Of a stretch of DNA of 64,000 bases, positions 1 through 10,891 are shown piece by piece. The translations under genes were made by a program, and so were the position numbers. The notes beneath the pieces were generated by a model, which was not told where the DNA came from, did no database searches, and worked only from the letters and a program-made list of their open reading frames with translations. Each line of letters opens with the position of its first letter. The stretch's first letter is position 1. Origin of the DNA: Aphanomyces cochlioides (taxonomy: Eukaryota > Oomycota > Saprolegniomycetes > Saprolegniales > Verrucalvaceae); contig JAHQRK010000019.1 in NCBI GenBank assembly GCA_019828595.1, positions 558,001 through 622,000 on the forward strand, in the 5' to 3' direction.

Positions 1-2
1 CT

Positions 3-341
3 GAATAACTCGGTGGAAGTTGAGTGGACGTACAAGTCGGGGAAATCGTTCTGGATGTAGTCGGCGTGGAATTTGATTGTTTCTCGGAAGAGCTGAATGG
101 CTGCATACTGATCGCTCCAAGATGCATTTGCGATCGATGGATTCCATGCGTATTTGTCAGTGGGTTCTTGGAGTTGGTCTTGCAGGAGCACAACGACTTC
201 TGTCAAATCATCTTCGTTGTCTGGTGCTCCAGGGTCTTTTGTTTCGCACACTTCCGGTTCGCCATTTTCATCCTTGTCGATCGACATGTGAACCTTCTTG
301 TGTAGCGCGTCGTTTCCAGAGAATGGATTCCTCCGTTTCAT
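3..341 (-). CDS. 5' part of an unidentified gene, possibly HEAT/TOG-like (runs off left edge)
   Basis: An open frame of 113 codons starts at an ATG (341-339) and stays open to the left edge, so only the N-terminus is present. The first 60 residues are charged and acidic, with a run of D and E around residues 40-45. They are followed by an amphipathic helix containing WSDQYAAIQLFR and then KFH, which recalls the first helix of HEAT or TOG repeats (CLASP or TOGARAM type). That resemblance is weak and is my inference. No stop interrupts the frame, and codon choice resembles the neighbouring genes. The gene is divergent from CBS, so the 342-1001 interval would hold both promoters. Confidence 0.5.
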   Translation of the reverse strand, partial: MKRRNPFSGNDALHKKVHMSIDKDENGEPEVCETKDPGAPDNEDDLTEVVVLLQDQLQEPTDKYAWNPSIANASWSDQYAAIQLFRETIKFHADYIQNDFPDLYVHSTSTELF

Positions 342-1001
342 AAGCTAACACGTCGTCGTCTCCCTCTCGCTGCGAGTAACGTCGTGGTGTCAGTCGCGCG
401 CCGATCCCCGCTTGCAGCAATATTTTCGAATTCAAACGAGAGCGTCTTTTTTATTCAAATTAAAAATTTAAATTAAATGGAAAAAATAATGGAATTAAAT
501 CCTTTTCGACATTTTTAATTGAAAATATGATTTCTTTTTCTTTTTTCGGAGGGATTTTAAACTCCATGGTGACCATTGCCACGAGTCGACTCGAAGCGTT
601 GCTCACGTCGTCACCTATTCCAGGTCACGTTGATGTCTCCATGTCGCGGAAGCGCAATAGTCTGCCCATGCAGTCTACAGTCTATATTTCCATCCTCCTG
701 TGGTTTTATTGTCCAGCAAGATTGCACACAGTAATTACGATACACTCTTCACGTGAAAGAAATCACGCAATTCATTGCAACCGGCGTGCTGGACAGAGTT
801 GACTGCCACGGATAAAGACTGGAAGGGGGAGATGCGAGAGTAGAGCTTGCCTAGAGAGCTCCATCGATATGGTCTTCGGTGACTTGGGGCCAAATGATCA
901 CCATTTCTTCATGGGAAGGTTGATGGGGTTCAGGGTTAGTATCCGGATATGCGATGATTCTTCCGGATGTGAGCTCAACGGACACAAAGCAGTCAGCAGC
1001 C
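342..1001. other. Divergent intergenic region
   Basis: No convincing gene is seen. The part at 430-540 is strongly AT-rich with poly-A and poly-T runs, as expected of a shared promoter between the left-edge gene and CBS. The small open frames here (for instance 527-802 on plus and 851-1117 on minus) show no family motif. The minus one overlaps CBS exon 1. Confidence 0.5.
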
Positions 1002-2589
1002 ATGAGCACGACAACCGAGCAGGTCATCTTTCCTCCATTCCAGCGCCCCGCCATTCTTCCATCGATTCTGGTACATGCGTCACCTTGAATGAAACTTATA
1101 GATGCCGCTAGAGCCATGTTGGCGACACGCCGTTGGTTCGCATTAACAAGATCTCAGCCAAAGCTGGATTGAAGTGTGAATTGCTCGCCAAGTGTGAATT
1201 CTTCAACGCCGGTGGTTCCGTCAAAGATCGAATTGGCCGTCAAATGGTGCTCGACGCTGAAGCAAGCGGACGTATCAAACCTGGTGATACATTGATCGAA
1301 CCAACGTCCGGTAACACGGGTATCGGCTTGGCCCTCACTGCAGCGTTGCGTGGATACCGCTGCATTATCACTCTTCCAGAAAAGATGAGTGCTGAAAAAG
1401 TGAACGTTCTGAAAGCTCTTGGTGCTGAAATCATCCGCACCCCGACTGAAGCTGCGTGGGATTCCCCAGAAAGCCACATTGGAGTTGCGAAACGATTGCA
1501 ACAAGAAATCAAGAACGCTCATATCCTCGACCAATACTCAAATCCTTCCAACCCAAATGCACACTATGAAGGCACGGCTGAAGAACTTCTGTATCAATGC
1601 GATGGCAAGATCGATATGATTGTTATGAGTGCTGGCACTGGCGGTACAATTTCTGGTGTCGCTCGAAAATTGAAGGAAAAACTTCCCAACATCAAGGTCG
1701 TTGGCGTTGACCCCGTCGGCTCGATCCTCGCCCAACCAGAATCTCTCAACGATAAGAACCGCTTGGCTCCTTACAAGGTGCTCATAACCCAAATGATTCT
1801 CGTTTAATCTCCATCATTAGGTTGAAGGCATTGGCTACGACTTCATTCCTGACGTGTTGGATCGTTCCCTTGTCGACCAATGGATCAAGACCGAAGACCA
1901 GGAGTCCTTCGTTATGGCTCGTCGATTAATCCGCGAGGAAGGCCTTTTGGTTGGAGGTTCTTGCGGCGCCACTGTCGCTGCTGCTATCCAAGCTGCTCAG
2001 TCGCTTGAAGCCGGCCAGCGCTGCGTTGTGCTGTTGGCCGACTCGACACGAAACTACATGACCAAGTTCCTCAACGATCAATGGATGTACGAAAACGAAT
2101 TCGTCGATGACACGTTGCACCAGCCGTCTAATTACACCAAGTTCCACAAGAAGATGACCACTTGGTGGTCAACCAAGCCCGTGTCGGAACTTCAACTACC
2201 GAATGCTTTTACGATCCTGCCAACGCTCACGTGCAAGGCCGCAGCCGAGCTCATGGAAGCCAAAGGGTAAGCGAGCCATCAGCATCACCAAACTCAATCT
2301 GATTTGTAGATTCGATCAGTTCCCAGTGGTCGATGCCGCCGGCTCTCTTCAAGGTGTCGTGACAAACGGTCAAATTCTCTCCAAGCTTGCTTCTGGTCGT
2401 CTCGCGGCCAAGGATCCTGTGTCCCGTGGCATGTTTCAATCGTTTGCGCGTGTGACACCTGAAACGTCATTGGGCGAGTTGGCCGAGCTCTTTGACAAGG
2501 AATTCTTTGCTGTTGTTTGTGACGCTGACAAGAACCTCCACATCGCGACGCGTATCGACTTGCTCAACTTTATCACCAAGGACAAGTAA
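1002..2589 (+). CDS. CBS: Cystathionine beta-synthase (PLP-dependent), 4 exons
   Basis: Cystathionine beta-synthase condenses serine with homocysteine in transsulfuration, in the cytosol. Exons are 1002-1070, 1112-1777, 1821-2266 and 2310-2589, giving 486 residues; introns are 41-43 bp. Exon 1 was found by frame and homology: it supplies the ILPSIL segment that precedes [11 protein letters not shown] in this family. The PLP lysine is K61 in [11 protein letters not shown]. The phosphate-binding loop SAGTGGT and the SGNTG loop are present. The C-terminal part carries a CBS-domain pair split by intron 3. The N-terminus is short and lacks the Cys-Pro/His heme-binding extension of the animal enzyme, so heme control is unlikely. 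The SHMT pair at 18-22 kb uses the same serine pool. Confidence 0.93.
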
Positions 2590-2858
2590 ATCCATGCCAT
2601 TTTCATTGCTCGGTTTCATAATTCCCAGACCTTGTTTTCCCCTTGTCATTTGAGTCATCCCTCGCTATAACGACATGCTGCTGTTGGGGTGACAACAGAG
2701 TTTGAAGGTATGCAATGTAAATCTGACCAATCGTCGACAGCGTTCAACCTTGATCTGTGAGCGACTTTGCACGAAACCATTTTGCCTCCAAGCATTTTTC
2801 GACCAATGAGAATGGTAGAATAAATTACTCTTATAAAACGACTACTGTATTGGCACAA

Positions 2859-4170
2859 ATGGTGCGAAGTGGCTCAAGAGCAGCGGCGACTTTGATGCTT
2901 GAGGCTGCAGCCTTGTCTCGGGCATTGGACGACACAAGCGAGGAGGATGAAAGCGAAGACGAGTGGGAGGATCCGGAGTTTCTCAGCTTGGTAGCGAGAT
3001 CACGCTTTTTATACCGCTCGAACGTTCTCAAGGTTTCAAGCTGGGACCCTGAAAGGATCTACAGGATGGACCCAGAGCGAGCCCGACGTGAGCTTCGAAT
3101 CAGCATCGCAGCGTTTCGCTTTGTGCTTGACGTTGTGGAAACGCATGAAGTGTTTAACTGCATGCCAGGAAAGCAAGAACAAGCCCCGGTTCAGCTACAA
3201 GTAGAGGTATTCCTGTACTCGCTACAAGCACACAGTAGTCATGTTATATCGCAGCACTTTGGGATAGGAGAAGGTAGATTAATGCAAAGAACTCTACTCA
3301 AATGCAGTTCTACGTAGGAACTGTGCGCAAGTATTGTGACCGTGTGATCTCGGCGATTTTGACGTTTGAAGATCAATATATTCGTTGGCCAAGCCGAAAA
3401 GAGAAGCATGATACCAAACGATTTGTTGAGAATGTCTATGACTTCAAGAATGTGATTGGTTTTGTTGACGGAACGAGTTCAAGCTGAAATATGCACCCCC
3501 AGTAGACAGTGAATGCTTTCTCACGCAAGTCAGACTACTGCTACAATGCTCAAATTGTCTGTGATCATCGTAGACGCATTCTGTACTATCAGGTATAACT
3601 ACATATCAACAAACAATGATTCTAATCGATAACTACATTTGTTTATAGCTAGGGTTGCCTGGTTCGGTCCATGATAAGCAGGCCTTATCGTTCTCGGCGA
3701 TGTCAAATTTGCCGCCAGCTTTCTTTGAATTCGGGGAGTATTTGCTCGGTGACAGTGCATATGGTGTATCTTTTCCCATTATCGTATCACCGTGTAAACG
3801 ACCCGCGTCAACGATCCGCGAGAACGCGCAATTCAATCGACTACTGTCCAAAGCCCGTATTATCATTGAGCATTGTATTGGTGTTGTCAAGAGTCGTTTC
3901 CCCTGTCTTAGTCTCTATGGCATTCATCTAGCCAAAGTAGGTGCCGCCATGAGGCTTCTCAAGACACAGCGTGCGTGTTTTGTCTTGCACAACATTTGTA
4001 TCGCACTGTCAGAAGCCGACTTCGAAGTGGACGACGAATGTAGTGAGAGTGAGTCCGATTCTGAAGCCGACAGTGATGATGACATACAACTTGGCTTTGA
4101 TCCTGACGAGCATTTATCATCTGAAGAGCTGCGACTTGTTGTTCAAAACGATGGTATTATGCAGATTTAG
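2859..4170 (+). pseudogene. Harbinger nuclease (DDE_Tnp_4 type), probably broken
   Basis: The protein begins at ATG 2859 with an acidic stretch (TSEEDESEDEWEDPE). The helix-turn-helix part HFGIGEG joins TVRKYCDRV across an intron at 3274-3317. The DDE triad is visible as D in GFVDGT, D in LLGDSAYG and E in IIIEHCIGVVKSRFP. A second intron (3593-3648) joins YYQ to LGLPGSVHD, the usual block before the second aspartate. Between 3480 and 3530 the frame does not continue: stops appear, and only a very short, doubtful intron could rescue it, so I call it a likely pseudogene. The acidic C-terminal tail (SESESDSEADSDDD) ends at 4170. Confidence 0.75.
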
Positions 4171-4251
4171 TGCTTGTTTAAAGGTAATGCTAGTGTATCT
4201 ACTCTATATGCGATGATAAAGCTTTGTTAGATCGTGTGTGCGCAATGTTAA

Positions 4252-5069
4252 CTACTTGTTCACTTGAAGCTTTAGCCGCTCACGCTCAACCTCAAGTTGC
4301 ATACGCTGGAGCTCAAACAGTTGGTCCATTTTCTTTTCACGCAATCTAAGTTCTTCGCGCTGGAGCTCTAGAGCTTGTTCTTGTAGTAACAATTACTTCT
4401 CTTTGAAACTTGATTCTTCTTTGAACCGCTTTTCACGCCGCTCACTTTTTTCATTGTGAATTTTCATAAGAGCATCATGCAAATTGGAAGGATGCACTGC
4501 TGAAAACGGTCGTTTGCCACCAACACCTGGCTTCAAGCCATTGGTATGTGTTGTTGTGGCGGAAGCGTTGTTTGTTGTTGGCTGGGAAGACTCATTTTGG
4601 CTTGGGCTTGAAGATTCGTCAGTTAACGTGTGGGTTTCATTTTGTATCACTGTCCTTCCAGGCTCCATGAGAACGGGTGGGCTAGTATTATGGCGAGAGC
4701 CAAGGATTTCATCCCATTCGTAGAAGTAGGGACACTTCTTTTGTAGCATGGCTGGGGATAGATTAGTGTATAGTCATACTATGGTTCGCTAGACTAACGA
4801 TAACATACCTTGTATGCCTGGTGGATCGTTCTCGTTTACTCCAAACCCTGAGTGTCCTAGTTTAAGCTTGTACACCTTGTATGAGCTCTCGAGTTCCGCT
4901 AACTTTGTCTTTATTTGAGTTGTCGTCTTCGTATAGCCTCGCGTTCCAAGCAATCCTTTGCACTTGCGTAGATACGCTCTTTTACGCCGGTTGTGTACGT
5001 GGAGACATTCTCTGACAGGTGGTTAATGAGCAAGTGGACTTCCTCATCGGTCCAAAGCTTCTTGCCCAT
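4252..5069 (-). pseudogene. Harbinger Myb/SANT-like DNA-binding protein, frameshifted
   Basis: This is the accessory protein that Harbinger elements use to bring the nuclease to the ends. It starts at ATG 5069 with MGKKLWTDEEVHLLINHL, a Myb/SANT helix. Near 4955 the frame shifts by one base, after which the expected TKTTTQIKTKLAEL and SSYKVYK block follows. An intron then joins GIQ to a serine/threonine-rich exon starting near 4749. An in-frame TAA at 4393-4395 cuts off a charged coiled-coil tail (about 45 residues) that stays open to the TAG at 4252-4254. One frameshift and one nonsense change make it a pseudogene. Confidence 0.7.
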
Positions 5070-5256
5070 AGTCCAAGCAATCACGTTTCTGTGAGTGCTG
5101 TGTGCAATTGTCCGAGAGCGACTCATATTTCTACCAATCAAAAGTACCTTCAATATCACCTCAAGGTTCATCAGTGCAGGCATCACGGTGACTTGAAGGC
5201 AAACCGAAGGTATTGTTTGATTGGCTCATTTTACCTACTTTTACATGCCTTCAAAC

Positions 5257-6841
5257 CGTGAGAAACGCTAATGACTTGTCCAGCTGCAATGTGATGCCAT
5301 AGTGACATAATCAAAGTCAGAGTGTCATGTCCGTATAACCAGGGAACTGATAACGTTAGTCCTCTGAAATCCGATAGCCTGTCATTTTCCATATTGCAGT
5401 ATAAGAAGGTCAAGTTGAGTCATTCAGAGTCAGCCATACTGATATCAAATATGACACGAATTATCCACTTCTAGAATTTTCGATGACTGCATCTGCTGCT
5501 TGCTCTGTTTGAGAAGAAATGAAAGAGGGTGTTGCTTCCTCCATGAGCGAGCATTCCTTGGTTGCTGCTTGCATGAAGGCTTCATTCCAGATGCCCCCCT
5601 CTCCCCTTAGTGCTTGTTGAACGATCATACGTGTACCAATCGAAATCAAGTGGTTGTGGAATTCACTGGAGGTCCCTGGTCAAGAATGGTCAAAATATTC
5701 TTGATTTTATCGTTGCTGGAAGCGTTCTTGTCCACCTTCTGTTTGTCAGAACAAAGCGCGTACTAGTACATTTGAAGCTGAGGAAGCTTATTTTTCACGG
5801 CTTTTCTAGCGGACTTTGTGCTTCTATCTCTTGGAAATGAATAGAGCAGCAAAGACTGATGCGAAAGCATGGACAGATCGGCTGACGTGTGAAGGTTGGC
5901 TGGTCCAACTATGTTGAACAAGTTGTCTGAACTTGGAAAATTGCTTACGTTGGGTACAGACGGGGTAGGTTTGACACCAGATGGTATGGAAAGAAAAACG
6001 TGGCCATTAAACGCATCTTGAATTATTCATTGCTCGCCGGCAAGGAAAGACGACCGTGAAATAAATGCCAGCGGAGAGCCTGCGATTGGTGCAGTCGCCT
6101 GTTTCTCCCTCTTGAAGTACCACGAGAGAGAGAGGGAGTGTGAGTGGTTGGTTGACTCGAGTACGAAAGCGACAGGGGGCACCAGCAGCTCAGTACAGCG
6201 GTGAATCCAAGCTTGGCCATGAATCCCATACCATGTAGCGAGGATAAGACAGATTGGTCCTAGTTATCTCAAGTCAGACAGATTGGTATAGCCACGACTT
6301 CAGACGGAATATTTAACTCGAGGCGTCATTACTCAAGCTGTGAACCTTCTCTGGTCATCAAAAGCATGCGTCGATTCATTTCGTCCTACAAATGTCCCCG
6401 TAGAAGCTTCTAGCCAGCAGAACTGAGCTACATCTCATCTTTGTACGACTCAGTTGGAATCTCAGGGCTTGTAGTCAGGGCTACAAGCCCTGAGATTCCA
6501 ACTGAGTCGTACAAGCGGGGATTTAATATGAGCTCTCCACCATCGTTTGTTGACTTGGCGGATGCGCCCCTTGAATGTCGAGACTTGCAAAATTCAAGCG
6601 GCGTCGGTTTTGCTGCTTGTTCCATTGGAACCATCGGATAAAACCTATTTAACTTGACCGTGTTTCTGCGACACGTGCGCTGGTCCCGTCATCGTGTGGT
6701 TCATAGATGACGGGATAGCCAATGGCTTCGCTCCGGCTGCTCCCGTAAACGGCACAAAGCCGTCACACAATCGATTCGGAGGCTTCGAGGGAGTTATTCA
6801 TCTTCAGAGTTCTTACCCACCCCCAGAGGTGACATCTATCG
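5257..6841. other. Gene-poor stretch with possible coding remnants
   Basis: No intact gene is recognised. On the minus strand between about 5820 and 5460 there are short frames with protein-like composition (for example QKVDKNASSNDKIKNILTIL and IWNEAFMQAATKE). They lie in different frames with no consistent splice pattern, and may be remains of a gene or transposon. The perfect hairpin at 6441-6514 is listed separately. The final 200 bases should hold the promoter of the gene at 6842. Confidence 0.4.
6441..6514. repeat. Perfect 34-bp inverted repeat with a 6-nt loop
   Basis: The arms 6441-6474 and 6481-6514 are exact reverse complements, with TCAGGG as loop. Each arm contains CAGTTGGAATCTCAGGG. 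The sequence is not AT-rich and sits outside any recognised gene, so chance or simple repeats do not explain it. Confidence 0.9.
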
Positions 6842-8700
6842 ATGGCGCTCGATGCCTCGCCGCTCCGTAGCCGCGTCTTTTGCACGTTTCCAGACTGCAT
6901 TGAATGCGGCCAGTTCTTTCGCGAATCATATACCAGGTACGATCGACGCTCGTTGTGCGTGCTCAAGGCTCGAACGTTGTAGAAACTACAAGCCCAACGG
7001 AATCAAAGTAAACGATGCGACCTCTACGAATTCCTTTCTCATGTGTCTTGTGTAGGTCCTTCGGTAAGATGACCAAGTGTGCGCTCGTCGTCATTTTGAG
7101 TGTGCCAACAGGTGCTTTCCCCATTGCTGCCCTGACCATATTCCCCACAGTTCTTGCGGCACTTCTGTCGTCATGCAAGTCGCCGGCCATTTTACAGTCG
7201 CAGAAATGGAATCGGTCGTTGCGTTTGGCCGCTTTGAGACCTGCGTCGAACCTTCCTTGCCGCTGGGCTATCAACTTTTATTGGAAGAGGTGGCAGCTGC
7301 GAAACATGTTTGGTTTCCCAGCACACCAAGCACAGACTTGAATCAAGTACGCTCCGTGGCTCTCTATGGCCACGTTCAAGCTCGTCATGTAGAACCCGAT
7401 CATGTTTACATTCAAGGACAAATTGTCCGATCCTTGGCATTATGGCTGGGCGAGTGGCGCCAGCTCTGCTCTCCGTACGACGCAACATGCGTTCAAGGTG
7501 CGTCGAAGCTGCAAGAATCATATCGTTTGATCAATACGCGTAGGCCTATTTGTTTGAAATGGTCCCTGGAACTCGCATGATCCAAGTCGTTGGCATTGCG
7601 CAGTCTCCTGGCTTCATCATCATTCCCTACAAACCATTGGGTGCAGGTGGGATATCATTATTCGCTGAGACAGAAGGTCTCTGACATCTCCAGGTGATGC
7701 CGAGCCCGACGCGACGGACGAGCAGCAGGAGACAACTGGGCCGCAAGACGCCGCGGCCTTTGATTGCACTTTCGTCGCTTGTCAGTGCGAGAAACCCATG
7801 TTCGGCGACAATTACATTCGGTATAAAGTCTCACGGTCGCTTTGGACTTCACTGGTCTTCCAACAGATGCAACCGTGCGAATGGAAGAAAGGTAGAACTC
7901 AATATGCTCACGATGACATCTCATCATCTGTCTTAGCAACTGAGGTGGGTGTAGACCAAGGCTGTCGCTGGAAAACATTTGTAGATGCTTTCCTCACTGC
8001 TGCCCGGATCACATTTTGCACTGCAGCTGTGGTGGTCCTATCATGATCAGCGTTGATTTAGCACATGCGCCAGCTCTGGCACGCCCATGCAAGGAAGTCG
8101 TCATGTATGCTCATGGCGAGCGTTGGAACATGCCAGAGCTTCACATTGACGACGTTATTACGCATGATATGATTGTATCTCGACTCCATCATGCCGGGAA
8201 TGAACGTGGCGACTGGGTCAAAGGCGTTGTGCAACCGGGTTTGTCCACTGCGGTAAGGCTCGTCTTTCTGAATCATTATGACGATGGTGTCCATGTTGTA
8301 GACGACGCTTTTATTCAATTTCAATCAAAATTCCCATCACACTGGCTGGCCATACAATTGGAAAGGCAGTGCGACCAAGGTCGACCGCAACCGCAAACAT
8401 GTTTTCAAAGTACGTGGCTAGAATTTGTGGGGAAAAAGTTCTCAAATGCCATCCTAGGCGTATGTCTTTCAAGTTCTCCGAGGGGGCTACTCCCTCCGCG
8501 TGCTAAATTGGATTACGTCCACGCCGTTCACCTTGTCGTCGTTCCGTCGTTGCAATACGACGCCAACGTCTCGAACTAACTCGTACATTGAAGTCAAGCC
8601 GACAGAAATTATTGACCAGCCTGTGGTGTCAAGAAAGCGATCGCATGAAAACGTGGAGTCCCCCCCGTCTGCACTCAAAGATATCCACTCAGCAGGATAG
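6842..8700 (+). CDS. Unknown protein with two tandem Cys-rich CFPHCCP modules (paralogue A), 8 exons
   Basis: Exons are 6842-6936, 7112-7346, 7393-7497, 7544-7646, 7694-7820, 7985-8252, 8302-8409 and 8458-8700, giving 427 residues. I recognise no named family. The protein is two copies of one module. Each has CTF..C and a few more cysteines, then YxR, then CFPHCCPDHI..H.xCG (likely zinc ligands), a variable part, a PW/GWPYxW block, HxFK, and AY[LV]F followed by a strand ending in SPxF or STPF. The C-terminal tail is basic and serine-rich. The CFPHCCP block, the W block and the AYxF block each begin a new exon, in the same phase in both modules. The two introns before CFPHCCP are long (175 and 164 bp) while the others are 46-49 bp. 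A paralogue lies tail to tail at 8914-10891. A role in nucleic-acid or protein binding is only a guess. Confidence 0.75.
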
Positions 8701-8755
8701 CCATGAAAATCTGGTTGATTTATTTATGCGCTATCTATATATCCAACCACCGTGT

Positions 8756-8860
8756 GCCACGTCATTTTTTGTCTTACAACCTAAACTTTCTTCGCTCTCA
8801 GCTCGCCACGTCATGAAATCTCGAAGATCCTCTAACTTTAACGCCAGCCTGCCACGTCAT
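8756..8860. repeat. Three copies of GCCACGTCAT between two convergent genes
   Basis: The 10-mer occurs at 8756-8765, 8805-8814 and 8851-8860, on the same strand and about 49 and 46 bp apart, in the 213-bp gap between the two paralogues' stop codons. The core CCACGTCA resembles a bZIP/G-box site. Being downstream of both genes it could equally be a 3'-end or insulator signal, or the trace of a small tandem repeat. Confidence 0.5.
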
Positions 8861-8913
8861 GATATGTCATAATGACAGCAGGCACTACAGAAACACTCAA
8901 CAAGACATTGGAA

Positions 8914-10891
8914 TTAACCGGCCGAGTTCATTTCGTTGAGCAATGTCGTGGGGGAATCGACGCGCTCGTGCGCACGCTTGCGCAGCACTTTGCGTTCGAC
9001 TTTGTCAGTGATTTCAGTGGGTATAACTTGAATGTACTTGTTCGTTCGCGACGTCGGCGTCGTATTGCAACGACGGAAAGACGACATAGTAAATGGCGTT
9101 GACGCGATCCAGTTGAGGACACGAAGCATTGTGTCATCTTGACTTTTCAAAAAGACATAGCACTGGAGACAAGTCAGTCCAGCAAATTGCAACAAACGAC
9201 AAAGTTTACTTTGAAAATGTGCTTTTGGTTGCGATCAATCTTCGTCGCACTCCCTTTCCAATTGTATGGCCAACCCAACTGCCTCGCATTCTCATTGAAA
9301 TTGAACATCATGCAGCTCTACGCACAATGCTTCTTTAAGGGATAATATTGAAGAAATATAGGGCTCACCGTGTTACTAAGCGATGGCTGGACAACGCCTT
9401 GAACCCAATCGCCGCGATCATTTTGTCCAGGCTGGTGTAGCCTCGATAGGATCGTTTCATGCGAGACTTCTTGGCCGATTTCAAACTCGGGCGCATTATA
9501 CCGCTCGCCATGGGCGTACATGATCAAGTGATTGTGCACATCTGGTTGACCAGGATCCACATCAACGCCAATCATGATCGGCCCTCCGCAACTGCAGTGC
9601 AGATTGTGGTTTGGACAGCAATGTGGAAAACATCTACAAGGTATTCACAAGATCTGAGCCTCATCACAACCACGACCGTATTTGCTACACGTTAGCCAGC
9701 TTAGTTGACACACGTTGGGACCAGAGAGACTTACTTTTCGTCCGTTTGATCGATTGCAGCTGCAAAAGCAAGCGATCCAGTCAGTGCTGGGAAGGTTGGC
9801 GGTGCTTACCGTATATAGTTGGGGCCAAACATGGCTTTCTCGCACTGGCATTGAACAAAATGACATTTGAACGCACACACAGGAGGCGGTGTGGGGGGGG
9901 GCATAGGAGTTATATCTCGAGACGCTGCCGCTAGGATGTTCTCCGTGCTTCCACCGACAGCATTTTTGTACGGAATGATTGAAAAGCTCTGTGATTGTGC
10001 CATCCCCACAACTTCAAGCATGCCATCCGCCAAGCGATGAAACAAATAAGCCTGCGCCATCGAGGTTGAACTCGTGACCAAGTTGTCAATGAACCACCTT
10101 GAAAACGTGCAATGTATTGCGTAGAGCGGCACTTGCGCTGCTTGTCCAGTTATAGCACCATGGCTTTTGTACGTGTTCGTTGAAGGCAAACCGAAGCAGC
10201 AGCTACGTCAATCACATGAGCAATTGAGATGCTGTGTTTATGCATACGTCGTCGGCCAGGTCTCGCGATCGACCTGGGTACCATAGAACAGACGTAATGC
10301 TCTTGGTGGAATTCGATGGAACGAATGCATCAGCATTTATTCGGTCGCCTAAAGAGAGCGATGCATCCGTGGATGTTTCAAACCGGGCAAACGCGACAAA
10401 GGTCGCTGCTTCGTCATGCGAGAACTGGCCAGCCACTTGCATCACGAGCGATGTTCCGCATGTGCTGTTGGCAATATGCGTTGGACAACAATGCGGAAAA
10501 CACCTACAACGTGCATATCGTCACTTTCTAGGTGTACATCCTTGGAATCGCTCTCACCGAAGCACCTAGACACACGTCGGGGGCAGACACGCGAATGAGC
10601 TTATTAAGAAACGCGAGATTCAAACCTACCTTGAGTCCATTCGGTCGATAGCTCCTACGGCGCACAATCAGCGTTCAATTCGATTGCACCGAGCTCGACT
10701 CACCGCAAGTAGGCATCTTTGAAGCCTTTCTCGCACTGCGTGCAATCACTAAATGTGCAAAACACTCGATTCTTCACAGGTAAGATCGGCATGTCAACCT
10801 CGCAATCACACTCAAACTGTTTATGCGACTGATGGCTTAGCGAAGGCGAGATTGTGTGATGCCGCCTCCGCTGATTACGGGATTTCGCCAT
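8914..10891 (-). CDS. Unknown protein with two tandem Cys-rich CFPHCCP modules (paralogue B), 7 exons
   Basis: Exons in coding order are 10891-10704, 10503-10248, 10202-10098, 10051-9810, 9633-9369, 9317-9210 and 9162-8914, giving 470 residues. It follows paralogue A block by block: RVFCTF..C, YLR then CFPHCCPTHI, the PWCYNW block, HVFK then AYLF, PPVCAFKCHF, YIR then CFPHCCPNHN, GWPYNWKGSATK, HIFK then CYVF, and a tail starting RVLNWIASTPF. Splice positions and phases match A, except that A's intron between the modules is absent and a proline-rich linker with a C-run is read through. The introns before CFPHCCP are again long (200 and 176 bp). The N-terminus is 30 residues longer and His/Arg-rich. 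Function is unknown. The inverted arrangement suggests duplication with inversion. Confidence 0.75.

Larger units (their letters stand above)
2700..5256. mobile_element. PIF/Harbinger-type DNA transposon, decayed
   Basis: The two hallmark Harbinger genes lie convergently: a DDE nuclease on plus and a Myb/SANT-like protein on minus. Near the ends I see inverted copies of GTTTGAAGGYATG (2700-2712, and the reverse complement at 5244-5256), followed inside by a second weakly matching block containing CCAATC. I take these as the terminal inverted repeats. No clear 3-bp target duplication is visible, so the exact ends are uncertain by a few bases. Both genes carry disabling changes, so this copy is probably not autonomous. 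Confidence 0.7.

Noticed and set aside
851..1117. Minus-strand frame of 88 residues upstream of CBS
   Set aside because: It overlaps CBS exon 1 and intron 1, has no motif, and the plus strand is explained by conserved CBS residues.
7658..7978. Minus-strand and alternative-frame reads inside paralogue A (for example 106 residues)
   Set aside because: The spliced plus-strand model explains the region and is mirrored exactly by paralogue B.
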